From contig JBJMSU010000149.1 in the NCBI GenBank assembly GCA_045801465.1, forward strand, positions 1 through 5,847: DNA of 5,847 bases, given 5' to 3'. Each line of letters starts with the position of its first letter. The stretch's first letter is position 1. The notes below the pieces were generated by a model. That model ran no database searches and was not told the DNA's origin. It worked only from the letters and a program-made list of their open reading frames with translations. This stretch comes from DATFWC01 sp045801465. GTDB lineage: Bacteria; Pseudomonadota; Alphaproteobacteria; Rhizobiales; Xanthobacteraceae. Made by a program: the position numbers and the translations under genes. Below, in pieces: positions 1 to 5,847 of this stretch.

Positions 1-1051
1 GCCGGTTGGGGCGGCGCCGAATGTCCAAACGGTCCGGCTCGGGGAATTGCGCCGGATCACGATTGGCGGCGCCGATGCCGATATGAACATAGGTGCCGCG
101 CGACATGGCGACGCCGGCAAGCATCGTGTCCTTCGCGGCCCGCCGGTTGCCGAGTTGATTGGAGCTTTCCAGGCGCAGGAACTCCTCGACCGCGGTTTCG
201 ATGCATTCGGGATGTGCCCGCAGGTCCCGCATCGCGTCGGGATTGCGGATCAGGAGATCGACGCCGTTGCCGATGAGATTAGTCGTGGTCTCGTGTCCGG
301 CATTGAGAATGAAAATGCAATTGTGAAGGAGCTCCAGTTCGGTCAGGCGCTCCCCTGATCCCCGGGCCGTGGAAAGGTCGCTGGCGGCAATCAGCTTGGA
401 CAGGATTTCGCCCTCGTCCCGGCTCGAGCGCGGGCGCCTTGCGATCAATCTGCGCAGATAGGCTTTGAACTCGTCGACAGCTTGCGTCCCGCGCTCCAAT
501 TGGGCCGAGCTCAGCACCGGCTCGAGCGCGCCCAGAATTGCGAGCGACCATTCTCGCAGCGGGCCGCGCTCATCATCCGGTATGCCCAGCATGTCGCCGA
601 TCAGCTGGAGCGGGATCGCCGCCGCAAACTCCGCGATCAGGTCCATACCACCCCGCGCCGCGGCGCGATCAAGCAGGCGGTCGACGAGCGCCTCGATGCG
701 CGGCTGCAGCGCTTTCAGCGCCCGTGGGGCGAAGGCTGGCGCCAACAGTTTGCGGACCCTGCTGTGATACGGCGGATCATTGAAAACCAGGCTGGTGGTG
801 TGATGTTCAAAAAGCGAGCTGTCGCCGAAATTCGGCTTGAAATCGACTTTCTTGTCCGAGCTCCATGTCGCCGGATCGCGATAGATCGCCGCGCAATCGT
901 CGTAGCGGCTCAGAAAATAGGATCCGTCCGGCATCCGATGGATGGGGTCGTGCTCACGCAACGCGCGATAGAGGGGAAAGGGATCGGCGAGAAAGGATGC
1001 ATCGAGCCGTTTGATGTCGAAACGGAGTGCAGCCTGGCGCAGGTCCATCAT
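1..1051 (-). CDS. Cytochrome P450, 3' end cut off by the window edge
   Basis: Soluble bacterial-type P450 monooxygenase, a cytoplasmic haem enzyme that inserts one oxygen atom from O2 using electrons from a ferredoxin or similar partner. Translating the minus strand from ATG 1051 gives 350 codons with no stop before the edge, against about 400-420 for a complete family member. Visible landmarks are the C-helix HSRVR (residues 96-100), the I-helix oxygen-activation motif AGHETT (251-256), the K-helix ExxR as EFLR (290-293), and the following segment ANRDPAQFPEPDRLD (329-343) that normally precedes the haem loop. The cysteine haem-ligand loop is not in view, so intactness is unproven. There is no N-terminal membrane anchor. 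The gene begins 4 nt after the livF stop, so it is probably the sixth gene of the transporter operon. Two adjacent ATGs (1051, 1048) compete; GAGGAG at 1057-1052 touches the first and is 3 nt from the second. Substrate and CYP family are not identifiable here; no redox partner gene is visible. Confidence 0.95.
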   Translation of the reverse strand, partial: MMDLRQAALRFDIKRLDASFLADPFPLYRALREHDPIHRMPDGSYFLSRYDDCAAIYRDPATWSSDKKVDFKPNFGDSSLFEHHTTSLVFNDPPYHSRVRKLLAPAFAPRALKALQPRIEALVDRLLDRAAARGGMDLIAEFAAAIPLQLIGDMLGIPDDERGPLREWSLAILGALEPVLSSAQLERGTQAVDEFKAYLRRLIARRPRSSRDEGEILSKLIAASDLSTARGSGERLTELELLHNCIFILNAGHETTTNLIGNGVDLLIRNPDAMRDLRAHPECIETAVEEFLRLESSNQLGNRRAAKDTMLAGVAMSRGTYVHIGIGAANRDPAQFPEPDRLDIRRRPNR

Positions 1052-1057
1052 CTCCTC
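1052..1057 (-). promoter_or_regulatory. Shine-Dalgarno site for the P450, overlapping the livF stop
   Basis: GAGGAG on the minus strand overlaps the livF TGA (1058-1056) and directly precedes the tandem ATGs of the P450. It abuts the first ATG and lies 3 nt from the second (1048), which slightly favours the second as the real start. Ribosomes ending livF would release on top of this site, as expected for translational coupling. Confidence 0.55.
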
Positions 1058-1757
1058 ATACGCCGAGATAGGCGGATTGCACGCGGCCGTCGGCGAGCAG
1101 CTCGGCGCCGCGTCCGCCGGCGGTAATGCGTCCGGTCTCCACCACATAGCCGCGGTCGGCGATGGTCAGCGCGGCGCGCGCGTTCTGCTCGACCAGCAGC
1201 ACGGTGAGGCCGGCCTGCTTGAACCCGGCAACGGCATCGAGGATCTGATCGACCAGAATCGGCGCGAGCCCCATCGAGGGCTCGTCGAGCAGGAGGAGGC
1301 GCGGCTTTGCCATCAGCGCGCGGCCGACGGCCAGCATCTGCTGTTGTCCGCCCGATAGCGCTCCGGCGGGCGCGCGTCGCTTGTCGGCCAGCATCGGGAA
1401 CAAGGCAAAGACCGAGGCCAGCGCCGAGTCGATTTCCGCGGCTGGCCGCGTCCACCCACCAAGCCGGAGATTGTCATCCACCGACAACGGCGCGAATACC
1501 TGCCGGCCTTCGGGCACCTGCGCGATGCCGAGCGCGACGCGCGCATGCGCCGGCAGCTTCTCGATCGGCCGTCCGTGGAAGCGAATGCGCCCGCCGGAGA
1601 TCGGTTGAACGCCGGAAATCGCTCGCAGCAGCGTCGTCTTGCCGGCACCGTTGGCCCCAACCAAGGCAACGATCTCGCCCTCGGCGACCTCGATGGAGAC
1701 GCCGTGCAGCGCCTCGATCCGGCCGTAGCCGCTTCTCAGGTTTTCAACGGACAGCAC
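1056..1757 (-). CDS. livF: Branched-chain amino acid-type ABC transporter ATP-binding protein LivF
   Basis: Second ATPase subunit of the importer; it acts on the cytoplasmic face as partner of LivG. From GTG 1757 it is 233 aa, close to E. coli LivF (237 aa). Walker A GANGAGKT is at residues 34-41, the ABC signature LSGGQ at 134-138, and Walker B LLLLDEP at 154-160 with catalytic E159. The switch position reads VEQN (Q191), where most ABC ATPases have histidine; this Q is normal for LivF. The C-terminus SAYLGV is typical of the family. Start choice: GTG 1757 gives MLSVENLRSGYG, a common LivF N-terminus, and has AGGAGA 6 nt upstream. An in-frame GTG at 1775 would add six residues (MPRRLP) but has only a weak ribosome site. 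The chosen start overlaps livG by 14 nt. The P450 follows after 4 nt. Confidence 0.95.
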   Translation of the reverse strand: MLSVENLRSGYGRIEALHGVSIEVAEGEIVALVGANGAGKTTLLRAISGVQPISGGRIRFHGRPIEKLPAHARVALGIAQVPEGRQVFAPLSVDDNLRLGGWTRPAAEIDSALASVFALFPMLADKRRAPAGALSGGQQQMLAVGRALMAKPRLLLLDEPSMGLAPILVDQILDAVAGFKQAGLTVLLVEQNARAALTIADRGYVVETGRITAGGRGAELLADGRVQSAYLGV

Positions 1758-2532
1758 GGGCAGTCTCCTGGGCACGGTGGACCCCGAGATAGGCTTCGAT
1801 CACGGCTGCATCGGCGCGCACCTCGGCGGCCGTGCCCTCCGCCAGTGTGCGCCCATTGGCGAGCACATGGATGCGGTCGGATACGTTCATCACCAGCCGC
1901 ATGTCGTGCTCGACCAGCACGACCGCGATCCCGCTGCGTGCGATGTCACGGATGATGGTGTCGATCTCGGATGTCTCGACCGGGTTGCAGCCCGCGGCCG
2001 GCTCGTCGAGCAGAAGGATTTTCGGCTCGGTCGCGAGCGCGCGCGCGATCTCGAGGCGCTTGAGCGCGCCATACGGGAGCGTCCCGGCCGGCCGGTCGGC
2101 GACCTCCGGTAAACCCACTTGCGCGAGCAGCGCCTCGGCGCGGCGGCGCGTGTCCCGGTTCTGCTCGCGAACCGCCGGCAACGCCAGGAGGTGAGGCAGC
2201 ACGTTACGGCGCTCACGCAGATGCCGGCCCACCATCACGTTCTCGATCGCGCTCATGCGAAGGAAGACGTTGATATTTTGGAACGTGCGCGAAAGGCCGC
2301 GGCGCGCGAGCCGATGCGGCGGCTGGCCCGTCACATCCTCGCCGTCGAGCGTCACTCGCCCACGCCGCGGCATGAACAGCCCGCAGACCAGGTTGAACAA
2401 CGTGGTCTTGCCGGCGCCGTTCGGGCCGATGATCGCGAAGATTTCACCCCGCTTGACGGCGAACGAGACGCCGTCGACGGCGGCGACGCCGCCGAACTCG
2501 ATCGCGAGCGTATCGGCGACCAGCAGGGTCAT
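1744..2532 (-). CDS. livG: Branched-chain amino acid-type ABC transporter ATP-binding protein LivG
   Basis: First ATPase subunit, pairing with LivF under the LivH/LivM channel. It is 262 aa, close to E. coli LivG (255 aa). Walker A GPNGAGKT is at residues 36-43 and the Q-loop TFQN at 83-86 (Q85). The signature helix is LPYGALKRLEIARAL (152-166), the LivG-type variant of LSGGQ. Walker B is LLLDEP (173-178, E177), followed by the subfamily's AAGCNPVE; the switch histidine is VEHD (H209). The subfamily ending IEAYLG is at 245-250, followed by a 12-residue tail that exists because the reading frame runs on over the start of livF. The ATG shares ATGA with the livM stop, and no good ribosome site precedes it, so translation probably depends on livM. 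The frame stays open upstream of this ATG, antisense-like inside livM, but that extension has no domain sense and was dropped. Confidence 0.96.
   Translation of the reverse strand: MTLLVADTLAIEFGGVAAVDGVSFAVKRGEIFAIIGPNGAGKTTLFNLVCGLFMPRRGRVTLDGEDVTGQPPHRLARRGLSRTFQNINVFLRMSAIENVMVGRHLRERRNVLPHLLALPAVREQNRDTRRRAEALLAQVGLPEVADRPAGTLPYGALKRLEIARALATEPKILLLDEPAAGCNPVETSEIDTIIRDIARSGIAVVLVEHDMRLVMNVSDRIHVLANGRTLAEGTAAEVRADAAVIEAYLGVHRAQETARAVR
1764..1769 (-). promoter_or_regulatory. Shine-Dalgarno site deciding the livF start
   Basis: AGGAGA on the minus strand lies inside the last codons of livG and 6 nt before GTG 1757. This is ideal spacing, and it argues for the shorter livF start over the upstream GTG at 1775, which would place the site inside the coding region. 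Confidence 0.6.
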
Positions 2533-3485
2533 AGCGGCTTGCGTTCGATCAGTGCAGCGAGGCCCGGCACGATGCCGGCGCGCAGGAAGATCATGAATAC
2601 GATCATGATCGTGCCGAGCGCGATTTGCTCGTAGTCGTGGAAGACCGTCAGCAGCTGCGGCAGGACCGTCAGCAGGGCGGCGCCGACCACGCTGCCGAGG
2701 ATCGAGCCGAGCCCGCCCATCACCGCCATGGCGACGAATTCGATGGAGCGCAGGAACCCGGCCGCGACGGGAGTAACGAGGCCGTCGAAGAGCGCCAGGT
2801 ACGCGCCGGCGACGGCCGCATAGACCGCCGAAAGCACGAATGCGATGAGCTTGTAGCGCGCCACGTCGACACCGAGCACGGTCGCCGCGATCTCGCTGTC
2901 GTGGATGGCGCGGAAGGCGCGGCCGGTCGGGCTGTCGATCAGGTTGATCGCGACCAATACGCCGAGCGCGAGCGTCGCGCCCGAGATCCAGTACCAGGTC
3001 TGGGTCCCGCGCGCCGTCCAGCCGAGAAGGACGAGCCGGGCCACCGGCATGCCGTCGGGCCCTCCGGTCCAGCGCGCCTCGTTGGTGAACACCATGCCGA
3101 TGAGAAGGCCCATGCCGAGCGTGGCGACGGCGAGGTAGTGACCCTTCAGCCGCAGGATCGGCCGGCCCACCACGAAGGCGAGCAGGCCGGCGAGCGCCGC
3201 GCCCACCAGCAGCGATGCCCATGCCGGCACGCCGAGATGCGCCGGCCCGATCGCGACCGAATAGGCACCGATGCCGAAGAACCCGGCGTGGCCCAGGCTC
3301 ACCTGGCCCGCGAAGCCCATCAGAAGGTTGAGCCCGAGCACCGCCAGGGCAAAAATGAAGACCAGCGTGGCAATGCGCAGATAGAACGGGGACGGCGCGA
3401 CGAGCGGCAACAGCAGCACGGTCGCCGCGACGGCCATGAGCGCCGCATAGCGGTTGCCGGCCAGGCTGGCGATCGTGCCGCGCAT
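2529..3485 (-). CDS. livM: Branched-chain amino acid-type ABC transporter permease LivM
   Basis: One of the two channel-forming inner-membrane subunits. It is 318 aa; this is shorter than E. coli LivM (425 aa), but many family members are about this size. Hydrophobic segments lie at roughly residues 15-32, 36-58, 86-107, 117-134, 163-182, 212-232, 247-280 and 288-308. Recognisable family blocks are LNLLMGFAGQVSLGHAGFF (52-70), LRLKGHYLAVATLGMG (111-126), the cytoplasmic coupling region GRAFRAIHDSEIAATVLGVD (188-207) and MGGLGSILGSVVGA (256-269). ATG 3485 was chosen because it forms TGATG with the livH stop; an in-frame GTG at 3488 immediately before it would add one residue. The frame is open much further upstream, but that stretch lies over livH and is not membrane-like. 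It overlaps livG by 4 nt at the ATGA. Confidence 0.95.
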   Translation of the reverse strand: MRGTIASLAGNRYAALMAVAATVLLLPLVAPSPFYLRIATLVFIFALAVLGLNLLMGFAGQVSLGHAGFFGIGAYSVAIGPAHLGVPAWASLLVGAALAGLLAFVVGRPILRLKGHYLAVATLGMGLLIGMVFTNEARWTGGPDGMPVARLVLLGWTARGTQTWYWISGATLALGVLVAINLIDSPTGRAFRAIHDSEIAATVLGVDVARYKLIAFVLSAVYAAVAGAYLALFDGLVTPVAAGFLRSIEFVAMAVMGGLGSILGSVVGAALLTVLPQLLTVFHDYEQIALGTIMIVFMIFLRAGIVPGLAALIERKPL

Positions 3486-4357
3486 CACACCCGCTCGATC
3501 GTGTTGCGGCCGAACAGGCCCTGCGGCATGGCGAACAACACGGCCAGGATGACCAGGAATGCGATCGCGTCCTTGTACGACGACGAGAGATAGCCGGCGC
3601 CGAACGTCTCCAGCAGCCCGACCAGGAGGCCGCCCGCGATGGCGCCCAGCGGATGACCGATGCCGCCCAACATCGCGGCGGCGAAGCCCTTGAGCGCGAG
3701 CAAGGTGCCGACGTCGTAACTCGTGAGCACGATCGGGGTGACCAGGATGCCGCCGACCGCGCCGATCGCGGCCGAGATCGCGAACGACAACATGACCACG
3801 CGCGAGGTGTCGATGCCGACGAGGCGCGCGGCCAGGCGATTGGCGGCGGTGGCGAGCATCGCCTTGCCGTAAAGCGTGCGGTTCATGAACAACCAGAGCA
3901 GCAGCACAACGATGCCAGCGCCGGACAGCACGATCACGCTCTGCGGCAGGATCGCGGCACCGCCGACGAGCCAAGGCTCGGCGCCCAGGAACGGCGGCAG
4001 GCTATGGAAATTCTTGTCGAATCCAACCCCGGCGAGGCCGCGCAGCAGAATCGACGCGCCGATGGTGACGATGATGAGGGTGACGGCGGACGCATCACGC
4101 GCCGGTTCGATGGCAAGCCGGTGCAGCAGCAGACCGACCGCAACCGCGACGACGATCGCCAGCAGCCCGGCGACCGGCAAGGGCGCCCCGGCGGCGGCGA
4201 GAACGTAAGTCACCATGCCGCCGATCATCACGAACTCGCCCTGGGCGAAGTTGATGACGTCGGAGGAGCTGTAGATCAGCGTGAAACCAACCGCGACCAG
4301 CGCATAGATCGCGCCGACCGTGAGGCCCGAGAACAGGAACTGGAGGAATTCCGGCAT
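3485..4357 (-). CDS. livH: Branched-chain amino acid-type ABC transporter permease LivH
   Basis: Second inner-membrane channel subunit, partner of LivM. It is 290 aa, within the usual range for the family. The N-terminal block LTVGAIYALVAVGFTLIYSS (12-31) followed by DVINFAQGEFVMIG (33-46) is the LivH hallmark. Further hydrophobic segments lie at about 62-80, 92-108, 139-158, 188-208, 222-250 and 263-283. The cytoplasmic coupling loop is near GKAMLATAANRLAARLVGID (164-183), and the block LKGFAAAMLGGIGHPLGAI (222-240) is typical. ATG 4357 follows the binding-protein stop by 12 nt (cttgccctcgcg), which contains no purine-rich ribosome site, so translation may depend on re-initiation after the upstream gene. 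The stop TGA (3487-3485) shares one base with the livM ATG. Confidence 0.95.
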   Translation of the reverse strand: MPEFLQFLFSGLTVGAIYALVAVGFTLIYSSSDVINFAQGEFVMIGGMVTYVLAAAGAPLPVAGLLAIVVAVAVGLLLHRLAIEPARDASAVTLIIVTIGASILLRGLAGVGFDKNFHSLPPFLGAEPWLVGGAAILPQSVIVLSGAGIVVLLLWLFMNRTLYGKAMLATAANRLAARLVGIDTSRVVMLSFAISAAIGAVGGILVTPIVLTSYDVGTLLALKGFAAAMLGGIGHPLGAIAGGLLVGLLETFGAGYLSSSYKDAIAFLVILAVLFAMPQGLFGRNTIERV

Positions 4358-4369
4358 CGCGAGGGCAAG

Positions 4370-5524
4370 CTATTGCGCCAGGGTCCAGTCGCCGTTCTTG
4401 ATCTCCAGCATGCGGAAGGCTGTCAGGTCGAGGCCCAGATGATCGGTCGGCGTCATGTTGACAACGCCGCCGGTGCCGATGAACCCGCGGGTCTTCTCGA
4501 TCTCGTCGCGCACCTTGGCCTTCTCGAAGCTCTTGGCGCGCTGCATGGCCGCGACCAGGATCATCAGCCCGTCATACATGTGGCCGCCGAACGTGGAGAC
4601 AGGTTGCCCGGTCTTGCTTTCGTAGGTCTGCTTGTAGTCCACCACGACCTTTCTCTGGCTGTCGTTCGCGGGCAGCTTGTCGGCGACCAGGAGGGCAGCG
4701 GCCGGCAGCCGCACGCCTTCCGCGGCGGCCGGCGTCGCCAGTTCGATGAACTGCTTCGTGCCGATGCCATGGCCGTGATAGAGCGGCACCGTGATGCCGA
4801 GCTGGCGGTAGTTGCGTGTCACGATCGCGGGACCTTGGCCGAAGCCGGGATTGATCACCGCCTGCACGCCGGCCTTGCTCTTGATATTCGTCAGCTGCGC
4901 CGTCATGTCGCTGTCGCGCGGCTGATAGCTCTCCTCGTGCAGCACCTCGAGGCCGTACTTGCCCGTGATCGTCATGCACTGGTCCCGCATCGACTTGCCG
5001 AACGCGTCGGCGCCGGAGATCAGCGCGACCTTGGTGAGGTTGCGCTTTTTCAGATCTTCGAAAATCTTCTCGCACGCCATCAGATCGGTATGCGGAGTCT
5101 TGAAATTCCACTTCTTGGCAGGGAACACCGCCTGCACGGCGCCGGCAAAGTTGATGAGCGGAATCTGGTTTTCTTCGGCGAGCGCGATGATCGGCATGGT
5201 GGTCGCGGTGGTGGAGCCGGCGAGCAACGCATCGACCTTGTCTTCCTCGATGAGGCGGATCGCGAAGGTGCGCGCCTGATTGGGGTCGCTGCCGTCGTCG
5301 TAGATCACGAGCTTGATGGGCTGACCATTGATACCGCCCTTGGCGTTGATGTCGGCGGCGTACATTTCCAGCGTTTTCTTCTCGGGATCGCCGAGGAACG
5401 AGGCGGGACCCGTGACCGACAGCACCGCTCCGATCTTGACATCGGCCAGGACGTCGCCGGCAGCCATGATGGTCGCCAGGCCCAATGCCGACGCAATCAC
5501 GCGTCCTATGGCTGTGCCCGCCAT
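4370..5524 (-). CDS. ABC transporter periplasmic substrate-binding protein (Peripla_BP_6 / LivK-like)
   Basis: Periplasmic receptor that captures the ligand and delivers it to LivH/LivM. It is 384 aa. A signal peptide is visible: short polar start, R8, hydrophobic stretch about 9-22, and probable cleavage after VLA (A27), leaving DVKIGAVLSVTGP at the mature N-terminus. The type I two-lobe fold is indicated by the opening strand IGAVLSVTGPASFLGD, by INGQPIKLVIYDD (65-77), by AGSTTATT (102-109) at the site where amino-acid-binding relatives hold the ligand's charged groups, and by VALISGADAFGKSM (166-179). Only two cysteines occur (C151, C183), so one disulphide is possible. The start is supported by GGGAGGAG just upstream. 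First gene of the operon, 12 nt before livH. The ligand is not readable: related proteins bind branched-chain amino acids, aromatic acids, amides and others. The downstream P450 makes a non-amino-acid ligand worth considering. I give no gene symbol for that reason. Confidence 0.94.
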   Translation of the reverse strand: MAGTAIGRVIASALGLATIMAAGDVLADVKIGAVLSVTGPASFLGDPEKKTLEMYAADINAKGGINGQPIKLVIYDDGSDPNQARTFAIRLIEEDKVDALLAGSTTATTMPIIALAEENQIPLINFAGAVQAVFPAKKWNFKTPHTDLMACEKIFEDLKKRNLTKVALISGADAFGKSMRDQCMTITGKYGLEVLHEESYQPRDSDMTAQLTNIKSKAGVQAVINPGFGQGPAIVTRNYRQLGITVPLYHGHGIGTKQFIELATPAAAEGVRLPAAALLVADKLPANDSQRKVVVDYKQTYESKTGQPVSTFGGHMYDGLMILVAAMQRAKSFEKAKVRDEIEKTRGFIGTGGVVNMTPTDHLGLDLTAFRMLEIKNGDWTLAQ

Positions 5525-5527
5525 TGT

Positions 5528-5535
5528 CTCCTCCC
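5528..5535 (-). promoter_or_regulatory. Strong Shine-Dalgarno site for the substrate-binding protein
   Basis: GGGAGGAG on the minus strand ends 3 nt before ATG 5524 (GGAGG is 5 nt away). It is the strongest ribosome site in the window. That fits a binding protein needed in excess over the membrane subunits, two of which (LivH, LivG) have poor or no sites of their own. Confidence 0.8.
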
Positions 5536-5717
5536 GGTTCCAGTTCCTTACCAGCCAAGCGTATCATGCTTCTGGGACATTGCGCAGTCGCAGGCGGCCG
5601 CGTCGAAAGTAGCCGCTCACGTGACGAATAGAGGGCGAACGGCGTTGGTCCACTGCTTTTGCCACCACTCGGATTTGCAGACGTACGCGGCTATATCCGC
5701 TCCTCACATGGTCAAGC

Positions 5718-5747
5718 AGACCTACGCCAAAATTTGGCGGCAGGTCT
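5718..5747. repeat. Interrupted inverted repeat upstream of the operon
   Basis: Left half: AGACCT, A, CGCCAAA. Central base A (5732). Right half: TTTGGCG, GC, AGGTCT. The inner 7-base arms (5725-5731 and 5733-5739) and outer 6-base arms (5718-5723 and 5742-5747) are each perfect, separated by 1 base on the left and 2 on the right. It starts about 190 nt upstream of the binding-protein ATG. No T-run follows on either strand, so a simple rho-independent terminator is unlikely. It could be an operator for a regulator, a small dispersed repeat, or part of a mobile-element end; the sequence alone does not decide. Confidence 0.6.
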
Positions 5748-5847
5748 CAAATTGATCCCGACATTGGCTAGGAGTTTCACACTGGAGCCATTTGCGGAGT
5801 CGGGTGAGGGCGTGTTCGCGTCAGCCGGAAGGCGTAAGGTGAAGACC

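Larger units (their letters stand above)
5525..5847. other. Upstream region without a supported gene
   Basis: This 323-base stretch lies upstream of the operon. Hand counting gives about 58% GC over 5581-5820, well below the transporter genes. I find no coding sequence with recognisable protein features on either strand. It must carry the operon promoter unless transcription starts beyond the right edge, but no convincing promoter is visible: on the minus strand TTGACC (5715-5710) and TATAGC (5695-5690) are only 14 nt apart, too short for a normal sigma-70 spacer. It contains the interrupted inverted repeat at 5718-5747 and a small palindrome TCACGTGA (5617-5624). A plus-strand frame from a TTG at 5751 stays open to the window end (about 32 codons), too short to judge; a gene could begin near the right edge. 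Confidence 0.6.

Noticed and set aside
482..1126. A 214-codon plus-strand open frame opposite the P450
   Set aside because: Arginine-rich translation with no recognisable fold; the minus strand here encodes unambiguous P450 motifs.
2533..3222. Upstream extension of the livG reading frame through livM
   Set aside because: The extension is proline/arginine-rich, lies over a real gene in another frame, and the ABC domain begins normally at ATG 2532.
2625..3593. A 322-codon plus-strand open frame opposite livM
   Set aside because: Same cause: charged low-complexity translation opposite a clear permease, with no start context or domain.
3486..3974. Upstream extension of the livM reading frame over livH
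   Set aside because: The extension is arginine-rich and not hydrophobic, while LivM homology begins just after ATG 3485 at the TGATG junction.
4621..4634. A 14-base match (cgtaggtctgcttg) to the complement of 5714-5727
   Set aside because: A match of this length between two positions in a 5.8-kb GC-rich window can arise by chance, and the copy at 4621 is simply coding sequence (KQTY) of the binding protein.
5594..5624. Small palindromes GCGGCCGC (5594-5601) and TCACGTGA (5617-5624)
   Set aside because: Eight-base palindromes are common by chance and neither is repeated nearby.
5690..5715. Possible sigma-70 promoter on the minus strand (TTGACC and TATAGC)
   Set aside because: The spacer is only 14 nt and the -10 match is partial, so it is too weak to list as a promoter.
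5718..5747. Rho-independent terminator at the inverted repeat
   Set aside because: Neither strand has a T-run after the stem, and the centre is a single base between AT-rich arm ends.
3653..5755. A 700-codon open frame on the plus strand across livH, the binding-protein gene and the upstream region
   Set aside because: It lies antisense to two confidently identified genes, its translation is a low-complexity mix rich in R, D, H, Q and G, and it lacks any domain. Long antisense frames are expected in GC-rich genes that avoid codons whose complements are stops.
5708..5755. A 15-residue plus-strand micro-ORF (ATG 5708 to TGA 5755)
   Set aside because: No ribosome site precedes it and it runs through the inverted repeat; nothing supports translation.
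5751..5847. Possible start of a plus-strand gene running off the right edge
   Set aside because: About 32 codons from a TTG with no clear ribosome site and no recognisable motif; too little sequence to support a call.

Overview
The window holds one minus-strand operon. It encodes a high-affinity ABC importer of the branched-chain amino acid (LIV/HAAT) type and, immediately after it, a cytochrome P450 that runs off the left edge. The DNA is GC-rich (hand counts: about 70% in livF, about 63% in the P450, about 58% in bases 5581-5820). The gene order, the protein sequences and the soluble bacterial-type P450 suggest an alphaproteobacterium, perhaps of the Rhizobiales/Bradyrhizobium kind. That placement is inference; no taxonomic marker is present.

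Layout, reading the minus strand from right to left: an upstream stretch without a convincing gene (5525-5847) containing an interrupted inverted repeat (5718-5747); a periplasmic substrate-binding protein with a signal peptide (5524-4370); the LivH permease (4357-3485); the LivM permease (3485-2529); the LivG ATPase (2532-1744); the LivF ATPase (1757-1056); and the P450 (1051 to beyond base 1). The junctions are extremely tight: a 12-nt gap, a TGATG stop/start, an ATGA stop/start, a 14-nt overlap and a 4-nt gap. All six genes therefore probably sit on one transcript and are largely translationally coupled.

Together the first five genes make a complete importer. The binding protein captures a ligand in the periplasm, LivH and LivM form the membrane channel, and LivG and LivF hydrolyse ATP. 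The P450, encoded on the same message, is a plausible first enzyme for the imported compound or for something made from it. The ligand cannot be read from the sequence; HAAT-type systems carry branched-chain amino acids but also aromatic acids, amides, urea and other small molecules.

I see no CRISPR array, RNA gene, transposase or prophage gene, and no system that is clearly undescribed. The most useful leads are the P450-transporter coupling and the inverted repeat upstream of the operon.
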